DNA of 64,000 nt from Ophiodon elongatus (taxonomy: Eukaryota; Chordata; Actinopteri; Perciformes; Hexagrammidae): NCBI GenBank assembly GCA_016806645.1, contig JACSYO010001905.1, positions 813,501-877,500 on the forward strand, read 5' to 3'. Within the stretch, counting starts at the first letter, position 1; each line of letters opens with the position of its first letter. The notes beneath the pieces are model-generated. The model saw nothing but the letters and a program-made list of their open reading frames with translations. It had not been told where the DNA came from and searched no databases. Shown piece by piece: positions 11,226-21,592 of the stretch. The position numbers and the translations under genes are program-made.

Positions 11226-14200
11226 AGTGATTTAGGTACAGCAGGACATACCACCCCCTGCACAGCATTCAGAATGCGCAAGTAGGTCATGGGACTGAGA
11301 GTTGGCCTGTTATGGCAACCTAAAATTAGGAAAGTGCACAATGTTTTTTTTCTTTGACGCACATTTGACTCATTTTGCAAGTTAATCTGTTGCACATGCT
11401 AGCATTCTGCTAGCCGCTCATGTCACGTGGAATAATGCCATTGTTTTACCTTAGAATAGCAAATGCCTTGCCAGAGGTACTTTCAGTTAATTTGCAGAGA
11501 ACAAATTGGCAACTTTGTCAGGTTATTTCTGGGTCCTACAAAGCAGCTGCCTTACATACTTAGTGAACGCAACAATGATCAACAGGCACAACTCTCCCAG
11601 AATTTATGTGGAGTAAAAATCTTCATGAACATACCAAAGACGTGAGGCTGTAGAGCAGGTAGCCTCATGGGCAAATATCTTCAGAAATCTCCTTAAAAGA
11701 AAGTCATTTCTGATGAGTAATCACGCCTAAAAATAAAATGCACTCGGGAAGTATCAAACATGACCAGACCAAATTATCATCTTTCTTTGGCAAGGCACTT
11801 TTTGTTTCCATTTCCAAGCCGCTAGAAATAAATATACAAGATAAACAAACGCATTCTATTAGATCTCTTTCATAAACCTCTTAACACTATTAAAATAATA
11901 TATGATACATTTAAATTGAAGTTCTGACTAAAATGTCTTTTTACATTAGATGAGTATGTTCTGGTTTTCCCCATTCATTTGTTTACCTAAGAAATACTGT
12001 AATAAAGTAATGGAAAGTAAAGATTTACATGCAGCACACCTGAGATGCTTAAAAAAGCGCGAGATGTGCTGCTTGCAAGTTCTTTTCAATAACACTGTGG
12101 TCTTCCCTGGTGTTGCCAAGCAACCACAATCAAGCAGGACTTCCCACAAAGATGGTTAGCATATTTTGTGCTCAGCAGATATTCATCTGTTATAGTTCTC
12201 TTCTAGGTTTGTTAGACGATCTGCTTCTCCTTCATTTTTATAAAAGTAGTCTGATGAGTGATTGCACAGCACAGTGAGTTTTTTTGTTGCGACATTACAT
12301 CCCGAAAATGTATCAATTTGCCCTGAAGAGAAGGCCACTGACTTCTATTCCCTGACAGAGAGTTTTCCAACCAACATGATGGTTATGTGGAGTCACACCA
12401 TCAGAGGCTCAGAGACCAACATCTGCAGTGGTCCCCCATTATACAGTATATAAGCTTCATAGAAATACACTGTGACCAGTCTGATTTTGTCATGATTTGT
12501 TTTTCGCCAGTCCACCTGTAGGACAAGAGTGCCTTGTAGCACAGACTATCAAAAGCTTGCATCCAACACACTAATTTTGCTAACATATTATTTTTAATCA
12601 GAAATCTACTGATTTGAAATTATAATTTTAGTATTTTTTTTATTAAGGCAAAGATCTTGGTATGGTTGCTTGTGTTTCGATAACGTTTAATAGTTCTTCT
12701 TTTGTTAAATGGGAGAAAAAGAAATGTATATTTCTCAAAGTTAAGTATCAAAAAGGTTTTGTTAGTCCTGAAAAGCAGGCATCGTGTCGACACTAGTACT
12801 GAAAAATAGAAACAATACCCATCCCAACATGCCACTTTTTAATATTTTTAGAGGTTTTCAACAGTGCATATAAGATAATTCACTGGTGCATATGAAAAGG
12901 ACAGTAGTTTTGTGAATACACTATTGAATGTTTCAATAGGTAGTGTGTTTAAGTACACTTTCATACAACATAACATTGAATATATGAACTAGAAGGGCAC
13001 TCGGAGAGCGCAGACCTCCACCAAGGCCATTTCTATAAGTGAAAAATAATGGTCTTCCAAAATTCAATGGGTTCTACCTTGGCCCATGCTAAACCCTTCC
13101 ACCAGGTGCCATGAAAATCGTGCCAGTACTTTTTCTGTAATCCTGCTGACAAACAGACAAACAAACCAACAAACTGAACTGAAAACACTTGGCGCTGGTA
13201 AAAATATGTTCGTGTGGAAAGTAAAGTTTTAATTATGTCCATCACGGCACCCTATAGTTGGAACTTTAAATCTGAAAAGCCAGAAAGTAAGCAAACATTT
13301 GAGAGTAGGTCAGGTCTGATTGTTGGCTGTGTGAATATGTAGATCTTCAAAACGTAAATACAGGAACAGAATTCTTGACACAGAAAGTTAACTAGGTCAT
13401 TTTTTTTAAATGCTGGATAGCACGGTACATGTTTATATGGCTAAACATATGAGTGACATGTAAAAGTAGTGTCTTGCTCTGGGATAGTGATGTTTATTTT
13501 TGTTATGGTTTGATGAGTTTTCTGCCCACAGTAGTTAGACAGAGGTGAATGTTTTCACATGTCACTCATCAGTCAACCAGTTTGAGATAGCAAGATCTGT
13601 GTGGATTCATCGTGAAACAAAACAGCAACAATAGGAACTAATTTGTTCCACTAGATCATCAGGTCTAACATGAACATACAAATGAGGATTGAATGGCAGC
13701 TGTGAATTGGATACAAACCAAAAGCTGTCCTGAAACACTTTTTTAGCTACTATTTTATGCTTAAGTTCTCTTATATGTTACCATCCAGTGGATGCAGCCT
13801 CACCAATGAGAAACTGCCCCCTTCATATCTTTGAAACGCACTGGGACGCTTCACATAAATTGCATCATAATAATATCAAGGAAGACCAGCAGTTATAATC
13901 TTAAAGAATACGACATGTATTAAAAAAAATCCTTTTTATCCTTTTTTCACAAGACTTTTCTTTCACATTATTCCCCATATAGTTTGACAATGTTTTTTTG
14001 TACTATTTTTTAGTTGCTGCTCCGTAGTCCCACATGGTAATAATGTCATGTAACGACTGGACAGAAAGAAGCTTATTGTTGACATGTGAGGATGTACACT
14101 GCACCCACACATGTGCTCAGCTATCGGTTATCTTCACATCTTAACTGTTCGATCTGACACACCATCGCATATATTATACATATATTACACAGAGTTAACA

Positions 14201-15690
14201 ATGGGCTTTTCTATCTTGAGCGGCTGACACAGATTTACATCTTTTATAGTGCTGATATGGTACTAAAATGTCCAGGGTTGGCAGGTCTGATAGCACCTAA
14301 AGCAAAAATAGCTCTGCACTGATCTGTGATCTGGACTGAGGTCAGAGTGAATTCCAGATAATGCATCTGAAATGGTTTCAACACTTGAGTCGGTTTTGTG
14401 GGAAAATGTAGCCCTCGTTCATTGACATCATCCCGTTCACCTGTAACTTTGAGGCGTAGCCATGTTTAGTGTAGAGCTGAGACAATGACCGATAACATGC
14501 TGCTGTACACGTCAGTTGCTCCGTTGACATTCAGGTCCCCTTTTCATTGGCCGGCTGTTTCTCTGTTTGTGGTGACGTCCTTGTTTCTGTTCAATCATTC
14601 AGGATTTTGTTCTCTTTTTTTTTTTATCAACAACATGCAAGTACAAATGCTTCTATGGTCTTTTAAAGCTAACTGTGATGTGCATTACTTCCACTGTTGC
14701 TCAATCTTGTTCCAAGATTATTTTCTCCCTGCGTTGACCAGCAAGCTAATAGCCCTCGTTTCTTTCTCTGCTGTGACCTTGTCTCCCTCTCCTCCCTCCG
14801 CGCTGTCCTCTGCCCTCCGTGAACCTACAGTACTAACAATTTTTAGACGTCTTGTGGACGCTTGGCTTCAGTGCTGTGTTGTTTTTATTTTTATTGCACT
14901 CTATTGAAGAAAAACGTTTGAAAAGTTGCATTTAATTTTCCTAGAATGCTTACTATTATCTGTGTCTGTACGCCATTTTTCTACCATTTTAGTTGCTTCT
15001 CTTCTATTTTAATCATTAGTCATTTTTATGTGGCGACCTCAAACATTTGCAGCATATGCCAGTCTGAGGAGTTTCATTGCTTCATATTGTGATCTGAAAT
15101 TTTATACATGTCATAATAATACTTGATATGTACCTATTAAATATTTGGATTCCAAAAAAAACAACTTCTCTTTTTGTTTTGTATTTTACAGATTACATGA
15201 GGCTAATTACTTTTATTTCCTGTATAAAATATGAAGTCGGTATAATGAAAACAAATACACCATGAAATTATTCAGAAATTATCTAAAGTGGTCAAGCAGA
15301 CGATCTCCACTCCCAAATTAATTTAGAGATTTTGTTCCCAGCTCTCTGACAGGCCAACTAATCATTGTTTTTTTTATATAAGATGAAGAATAAAATTGTA
15401 ATGTATTTTTCTGCTTTAATTTTTTTAATTAGCAAGGCGCTCTCTTTACATAATATTTTCCACCAAATTGCTGGTGGTAGATGTTTGATACCTATGATTT
15501 CTTTTTTTTCTTCATACAAATGGGGAAAGCATATTTTTTTATGTTTTTCTCCTTTATTGTCCTTCCATGGATAAAGTTTAAAATTCTGCTACTTTACAAT
15601 ATTGGAAAATAAAAGTAAAATTGAAAGCTTTTTAGGCCTTAAATGAACACTTAATCACTATTTTAAGTCAAGAAGTAGCCATTTTATTAC
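11226..15690. other. Spacer or distal uhrf2 3' UTR without genes
   Basis: AT-rich, with no exon-like open frames. It holds a LINE-tail-like fragment at 12991-13150 and ordinary simple sequence. The open frame at 14485-14907 has no recognisable protein signature. An imperfect stem-loop around 12034-12076 was noted but not called. Confidence 0.5.
12991..13150. repeat. Fragment of a teleost LINE-like 3' end
   Basis: The order GGGCACTCGGAGAGCG, CCTCCACCAAGGCC, CCTTGGCCCATGCTA, CCCTTCCACCA, GTAATCCTGCTGACAAACAG and then an ACAAAC-rich tail matches a retroposon 3' end I recognise as very common in fish genomes. It is a decayed, 5'-truncated piece with no coding remnant. Confidence 0.6.
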
Positions 15691-15697
15691 AGAAGAC

Positions 15698-15903
15698 ATT
15701 TTGACATGTCACAGTAGGAAAAGCACAGGTGTAAATAAAAATAAAAATCAACGATGGCTGAATTCCAATTCTCTGCTTTGGTTTCAGGGTCCTGGTATTG
15801 TGCATGCTGGGTCAATGTGTCAGGACTCAGTGGGACGCTTGAATTCAACAGAGCCATCGCTACTGTTATTAGCAACCCCTGTGCTTTTCCTACAAGTCAA
15901 AAT
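15698..15903. mobile_element. Short element with terminal inverted repeats (MITE candidate)
   Basis: The left end (15698-15732) and the reverse complement of the right end (15875-15903) share ATTTTGAC, then TGT, then a perfect AGGAAAAGCACAGG block. The interior of about 140 bases has no coding capacity. The size (about 206 bases) and structure fit a non-autonomous DNA transposon. A target-site duplication is not obvious, and the matching arms may extend into flanking CCATTTT. Confidence 0.5.
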
Positions 15904-16315
15904 GGCTGCTGTGAGAAAAAGGAGAATTTGGCCCAATCTAGAGAGCCAGGTGTTGCTTCTGTCTTGACTTAAGGCCCTGCTCACCCACACAGGTGTTTTG
16001 AGTTATTCTTCCTGATTGGACCACTGCTCAGGCTGAAGGTGGGCACAGCCATGTTGGAAATAACATGAGGTCACCAGACTACTGCTCTTATCCTGCTGAT
16101 TGATATTGTTCTGCACTAACACACCACCTGTCATGCCCAGTCTGCACACAGACTAATAGAAACCTAAATTAAAAGACTTCTCCGGCTCCCTTAGTTCTTT
16201 CTGTAGTTCAGGCTTCCTGAGGCCATGACTTAACCAGCATAACTGTATAACTGCACATTTTACACTGATTTTAAATTCAGCGATTGAACGGTCATGTGTA
16301 GTTCGGTGTCCTGTG

Positions 16316-16329
16316 GAGCCCCCTGGTGG
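16316..16329 (-). promoter_or_regulatory. CTCF-like motif between uhrf2 and oaz
   Basis: The - strand reads CCACCAGGGGGCTC, close to the vertebrate CTCF core CCACNAGGGGGCGC with one mismatch. It lies between the convergent uhrf2 and oaz genes, where an insulator would be plausible. It is a motif match only. Confidence 0.4.
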
Positions 16330-16756
16330 TGTAAACACACAGGACATGCTCTGGATGAATGCCTGCTGCTCTTTTGTAACTGACCTGATTTTCATCAGTT
16401 TGTGCACACTAAGCATCACAGAATACATGTTGGATACTAGTTACAGTATGACCAGGGGGCATTAAAAGAGCTTTATATAAGGATGTAAATTAATAACTTT
16501 CATATAACACAGATGATTATATGTGCTTCCACCACTCTGGTTGGTGCTCAGTGACATGTTAGTGCATCTCTAGCGGTTAACATAAGGCAGAAGTGTGATG
16601 TAGCCCAGGCTTGAAGAGCTCTTTAAAATAGAAAAAAGGACAAGATCTGCTCTGGTTCTGAGTTCAACAGATTTTCTTAAGTAAAGACACTTTTTGGAGT
16701 TTAGTTTAAATTAATTTGTGGACAAATATAGAAAGTAGACAATTGTTTTTGTTTGT

Positions 16757-16762
16757 TTTATT
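16757..16762 (-). terminator. oaz1: Poly(A) signal, distal candidate for oaz
   Basis: AATAAA on the - strand, about 985 bases past the oaz stop. A nearer AATAAA lies at 17320-17325 (- strand), about 420 bases past the stop. Antizyme mRNAs often have moderate 3' UTRs, so either may be used. Confidence 0.4.
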
Positions 16763-17746
16763 ATCACAGAAGCACAACAGGTACCACTATGCAGGTGAAC
16801 AACAAACTCAACACTATCATGAAAAAAAAAAAAAAAAAAAGTTAAAAGGAATGCTAATAAAAAAAAATAATCCAATCATAACATCACAGCATTTTTTTTT
16901 TCAACCTCCAAAACAAAATACTACAATATTGTCAGATATACATGGCAGAAAGAAGCAAAAGCACTTTGGATTATTTCCTTTCACGTTGTACCAATACTCA
17001 TAAGTATTCTTTAATACTTTAGATCTTTAACTTGAAACTGAAGCGCCGACAGACATGCAGCAGCATTCATCTTTTCACTCCACCTCTAGTCTAAATGATT
17101 TCACTACACAGCTATGAAGTACCAATTATTGGGGCTGTCACTCAAAAGTAATGTTTCAAAAATCCAAACACTTAAGAGGATATTAGTGCTACTAAATAAA
17201 AATGGTCTCACTGAAATGCGTTATTCAATTCAGAGAGAAAGAATAGGAAACAAATTTTAAGTTGTTATTTAGCCAAATAAAGGAAAGCTGGAGTACCCGA
17301 GTGTAAACCTGATGACCTTTTTATTGTACATTCAAGAAATGAAGAATCCACCACCATAATCTATCAGAAAAAGGAAATACCAATAAAATCAATGACTTGA
17401 CAAGAAATGGAAATTACACCGAACTTAATTAATAGCTATGACAACTATAATGTGATTGCAAGTTAAAAAAAAAAAGAAAAAAAAAAGTTTCTTCCTTTTA
17501 TAGGTGACAACACCGATTAATCTCCAATGAAAACAGTATAATAAAACAGATGGTGGAAAATGGGGATGCACATCTTACATATTCCCTTGAACACAAAAAG
17601 CATGGGGGAGATGAATACTTGCATACAGAGAGCTACTGCCGAGGGTTTAACACAGACAGGGATTTATATGAGGAAGCTTGGATGGAAAAACATACAATGG
17701 GAAGAAAAAGGGAAGTAAGCTGGGGCTGGAGGGGCTGTCTAAAGGG

Positions 17747-18746
17747 CTACTCCTCATCCGAGGAGTCCCTGTCAAAATTGTAGGCCATGAAGAATACGTC
17801 AGGTCGAGGCGGGACGAGGGCATGGCCCGGTTTCACAATCTCAAAGCCCAGGAAACTGAATGTACGGACCAGTTTAGCTGTAAGAATAAGATAGGGACAA
17901 CCGATGTTAAGTCACAACACGGAAACCAAAATTATAATTTTATCAGAGTTCTTCTGAATGATAACGGTATGCTGGCACGTACCACGATCATCTCTGTTCT
18001 TGTAAAAGCAGACAAACACGCTATCTACTTTCAGATGTTCTTCCGCATACTCCAGGAGAGCAGCAAAACTAGAGGGACAACAGAAGCAGCTCAGGTTAGA
18101 AAATGGAAAACAACCTCTAAGGATACAGTATATCATTTTTAAAAAAAAGAAGGAAAAAAAGGCTTTGGCTTCCTCTCAGATGAACGTGAGACAACCTGAA
18201 TCTGTAAAAATCAGGCTAAACATAAGAGTCCAATCACTTTCAAAAACATTTTTTAGGCCAACCTTTACAAAATATTTGTTTTACTCCTACTTTAAGTGCC
18301 TGTTTACTCTCCTGTAACATGGCTCACATGTGCCAGTGTAAAGACCCTTAGCTTTATTCCACTTAAGGTCTCCTGTTGCCAACAATCTGCCTCACCTCTC
18401 CTTGCTGCCCTCAGGAAGAGGGTCAAGAGGTATCTCCACATAGAGTGCGCTGCTGCTTAGGACAGCATCCCATTGTATTGTCTTGGTAACGGTGGGACGA
18501 CTTTGGAAGTGGAGTATCCCAGGGCGACCATTCCCTGCTGGCTCCTCCGTTACACTCAATTTTCGATCCTGGAAACATAAACAGCAGTAAAACATCTGAA
18601 AACAGCAGTGGGTGACATGTAAACAAACCGACACTAGATCAAGTGACAGGAAATGGTTTACGCTCCTATTCTTGACACGTTTCTTCCTCTAAAAACAGAT
18701 TTCTCCCATTTCTGCACCTGACTACATTTCAGCAATAATACTGTGT

Positions 18747-18787
<41 letters not shown>

Positions 18788-21098
18788 GTCCTTACTGAGT
18801 GGAGTGGCCGAGCTAAAGGAGTGTGATCCCGTGTGCCATTCCCTCGCCCACCTGGGATCTTCAGGGGTGGGAGAGGGGCATCAGGAGCACCACTGAGGCC
18901 CCGGGCCGCGGGTACTACTACTACAGTGCAGGGACAGCCTGGAGGAGAGCACATAATCACAACACTGTAACAGGAAAATCACAATCCACTTATAATTAAC
19001 ATTTATGTACTATGTGTTTCTGTGTCAAGGATGCATATTCAGTATTTTTATATAACTACAACCTCAAAAGCTAAGTCACAGACTAAACTGGGCTTTGACT
19101 AAGTTTGATATTGCGAAACAAGAAGAATTGCAGCAATTTCACACAGTGGAATATAGTGCACATACATGTATCTTCTGAGATGAAGCCACAGTTGCTCAAA
19201 TACTTGTTAAAACTAACTTCAGGCTAATTGGTTTTATTAGAAATAAAATGTAGGATTTTCCAATACTGATATAATTTTTTTTTCAATTTGTATACTTTAC
19301 CAAATACTGCCACTACTAACGTTTAAGTGCTCAATCTACAAGATGTTACACAAGCAGGCCGGGAGGCATTTTTAAACCACCTACAGTTAACGTTCCTCAA
19401 AACAATGACACCGTGTTTACAGAGTTGTTGCTAAACTTTTTAGGAGTGGTGCACCGATGCAGAAGGATGTGGTGGAAGGCAACCAAGCTAAAATATTGGC
19501 TGCTAAAACCACAAACCCAGACTCATATTCTTGAAATCATGTCTTCGTGTTGTTAGTTAAAACAGCCAGCCTAATTTAAGATGTTAGCGGAGTTGCTAAA
19601 ATATCCACAAACAAAACCTTTGTTGTGCTGTTTGAAAAAATTGTTGGGTAAACATACTTTGTCGTGTGCCCCAATACACATAACATTAGGAACATGGCAG
19701 ATTTTCACACAAACATAAGGGTTTGTATTAAGACTGCAACTAAAGGTTATTATTAATTGTGAAAAATACCCATTACATTTTCCTAATGGACAGGGTGATG
19801 TCATTTAATTGCTTGCTTTGTACAAACCAAGAAGAGTATCTGTTAACTGTACAATAAGACAAAAAAGCTGCTAATGCAGACTGAGAAGCTTTGTTTTTTT
19901 TAACAATTTACTATTAATTAATAGGGCTGCAACTGACTAGCTTTCATTGTCAGTTATTTCAGATAATTTGTTCCGACTTTGAAATGTCTGAAAATAGTAG
20001 GAAAATGCCCATTATAATTATAGACGGCCCCAGATGACAAACAGTCAAAACCCCAAAGATGTTCAGTTTACTATCAAACATGACAAAGACAAGCAAGACA
20101 GTCTCACGTTTGAGAAACCCCAGTGTTTATTTTGAATTTTTGCTCGAATACCCCCCCCCAAAATAAAAAACGATTATAAATGTTGCTAATTAATTTCAGT
20201 GCATTGATAAATCAATGGATCGATCGAGCGATGTGGCTTCGTTAAAATAGCTGGGTTGCTCATAAATATGTCTGATGAGTCCTGTCCGATACATCGCTGT
20301 TATATGTGCCGTCACGCTTTTTGGGGCCTTCGCGAGGCTGCTGCTGCAGTAAACTGTCAGTTGCGTAATAATCAACCTGACTCACGAGATCATCGTGTGC
20401 TCACCTGATGACCGTCAGGTGAGCACATTCTCACTCCTTTATCTTTAATGGATCCACCAAAATATTACAAGTAATAACGTGACCCTCCGGTCAAGTCGTC
20501 TCACGTGACGAATCAGCACGAGCACAATGTCAAATATTTGACGTCACGCTACTTTTAACATATTTTTCTGAAAACGTTTAAGACGGTTTTCTCTTTAAAA
20601 AAGCGACGGTGAAATAATAACATTTAAATCCATTATCAGTATTTACTCTCTGAATTAAACGGTTAACTTAACGAGACGTCTGATGACGTTCTCACCTAAA
20701 GACACTTATTACGACAACGTTAGAATGTTGGTGACGTACCAGAGTTCCATAGCTACCGTTAGCTTACAGTTAGCTTGCTAACATGCTAATGTCGTCTCTC
20801 GGACCGGCAAATTATTCCCCGGAGCTTTTGTTCAACTTGACATTTTATTTAAATACCAAGTAAACGATGGCTGTCTTTGCACGTCAACACTGGGCAATTG
20901 TTGATGCCGCGTTTTACGTACAAAATGCACCATTTAAATGTAAATACGTTTTACTTCCGCTTTTCCCCGTCACTACGAGCTACGTTAGCTTAGCCGCCCC
21001 TCCCCCACACCGCGGTTAGCCGCTAGCTAGGTGAGGTGTTTTTCATTCGTTACTTACTTCCCGATCATGTCACAGATACCATTACTCAAATCCGCCAT
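17747..21098 (-). CDS. oaz1: Ornithine decarboxylase antizyme (+1 frameshift gene, 5 coding exons)
   Basis: Polyamine-induced inhibitor that binds ornithine decarboxylase monomers, sends them to the proteasome and restrains polyamine uptake. Exons, 5' to 3': 21098-21058, 18938-18796, 18568-18396, 18068-17983, 17877-17747. The start ATG sits in an ideal context (ACCATGG). Frame 0 encodes 32 residues ending QWCS at a TGA. The second frame, entered by a +1 shift, begins DAPLPPLKIPGGRG and continues through WDAVLSSSALYVEIP, LLEYAEEHLKVD, VFVCFYKNRDDR and FSFLGFEIVKPGH to DRDSSDEE. The joined product is 190 residues, normal for the family. SLHC, GPGPxWCS and PPLKIPGGRGN favour OAZ1, while WDAVLSS and PDVFFM are OAZ2-like; the a/b paralogue is not resolved. 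The antizyme identity is certain, the exact exon 1 less so. Confidence 0.93.
18740..18785. repeat. TG/CA microsatellite beside the oaz exon 2 donor
   Basis: In the oaz transcript this reads (AC)n beginning about 10 bases after the donor GTAAGG of the frameshift exon. It is placed like a CA-rich intronic splicing element and is probably polymorphic in length. Confidence 0.9.
18825..18886 (-). promoter_or_regulatory. oaz1: Antizyme +1 frameshift site and 3' pseudoknot
   Basis: The shift site is TCC TGA T (TCC 18886-18884, TGA 18883-18881), where antizymes change frame. Downstream an H-type pseudoknot can be drawn. Stem 1 pairs CCCTC (18877-18873) with GAGGG (18845-18841) and CCCACC (18871-18866) with GGTGGG (18852-18847), with a single mismatch between. 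Stem 2 pairs GATCCC (18859-18854) with GGGATC (18830-18825). Both stems keep full complementarity. In known antizymes this element raises shifting when polyamines are high. Confidence 0.9.
18939..18964 (-). promoter_or_regulatory. oaz1: Alternative 3' splice site region before the oaz frameshift exon
   Basis: Two acceptors lie 26 bases apart: CTCCTCCAG before 18938 and TTTTCCTGTTACAG before 18964. The first gives the expected frame 0 ending WCS-stop. The second adds 26 bases and, from the same exon 1, reads straight into the second frame with no stop. The downstream acceptor is chosen for the main model because it matches the mammalian exon start before SLHC. Confidence 0.5.
19921..20215. repeat. 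Dispersed teleost repeat ('AGGGCTGCAAC' family), largest copy
   Basis: Begins AGGGCTGCAACTGACTAGC and carries TTTGAAATGTCTGAAAATAG, TCAAAACCCCAAAGATGTTC and TCTCACGTTTGAGAAACCC, in the order known from a very abundant fish repeat. Partial copies occur at 30045-30195, 41785-41860 and 55312-55435. It lies in oaz intron 1 and does not code. Confidence 0.6.
20396..20427. promoter_or_regulatory. Perfect inverted repeat with paired CACCTG E-boxes
   Basis: TGTGCTCACCTGA (20396-20408), a six-base spacer, then TCAGGTGAGCACA (20415-20427): a perfect 13-base inverted repeat. Each arm contains a CACCTG/CAGGTG box, the core bound by SNAI/ZEB zinc-finger repressors. It lies in oaz intron 1, about 650 bases from the first exon. 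Confidence 0.5.
20501..20546. promoter_or_regulatory. CACGTG E-box and full CRE in oaz intron 1
   Basis: TCACGTGA at 20501-20508 is a symmetric MYC/USF/TFE-type E-box, and TGACGTCA at 20539-20546 is a complete palindromic cAMP response element. Both lie about 500-600 bases into the first intron of oaz. These are motif matches only. Confidence 0.45.
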
Positions 21099-21300
21099 GG
21101 TAGATAAAGACTGTTGTTTTCCTTCTTTCTCGCGAGCAAAGCAATGACTGTTTAGGATCCGCTGGAGGTTGGATTTTACCATCCGGCCTCGGGGAGAGAC
21201 ACGACGGGCTTACTGCTCTCTGCAATTCTCGGCAAGCTAATGATCGGTGAGCGTCGGGACTCCGAGCTGGTGAGAAAACAGGAGTGAAGTCACCAGCAGT
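21099..21300 (-). promoter_or_regulatory. oaz1: oaz promoter and 5' UTR region
   Basis: Sequence directly upstream of the antizyme ATG. It contains CpG-bearing sequence and TCTCGCGAG at 21128-21136, close to the TCTCGCGAGA element found in many broadly expressed promoters. No TATA box is evident. The transcription start cannot be placed from sequence. Confidence 0.45.
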
Positions 21301-21395
21301 GGAGGGGACACGCTTCCGTTAGAGTGTTTGGTGACTTCAAAATAATACTGGGATGAAAGGCTAAACGTTTTAGGTAGGTCATCACGGTTTATAGG

Positions 21396-21592
21396 GAACA
21401 TTTAGAATATAATAACATATAATATCGATGACATTAGGAATATTTAGAATATAATAACATATCATATAGATAACATTAGGAACATTTAGAATATAATAAC
21501 ATATATAATATATCAATGCCATTAGGAACATTTAGAATAGAATAACATAAATTGATGACATTAGGAACATTTAGAATAGAATAACATATAAC
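21396..21592. repeat. Minisatellite, about five 39-46-base units
   Basis: Imperfect tandem copies of a unit with GAACATTTAGAATA and AATAACATA ending CATTAG, varying by insertion of TATA-rich blocks. It sits about 300 bases upstream of the oaz start. It has no spacer structure like a CRISPR array. Confidence 0.85.

Noticed and set aside
12034..12076. Hairpin GCAGCACA...TGTGCTGC as a microRNA precursor
   Set aside because: Only eight paired bases before mismatches; too short and imperfect to support a microRNA.
14485..14907. 140-codon + strand open frame
   Set aside because: Hydrophobic, low-complexity translation in AT/T-rich sequence with no splice context or known motif.
18658..18960. Independent 100-codon gene on the - strand
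   Set aside because: It is the second reading frame of the antizyme exon read through into the intronic repeat.
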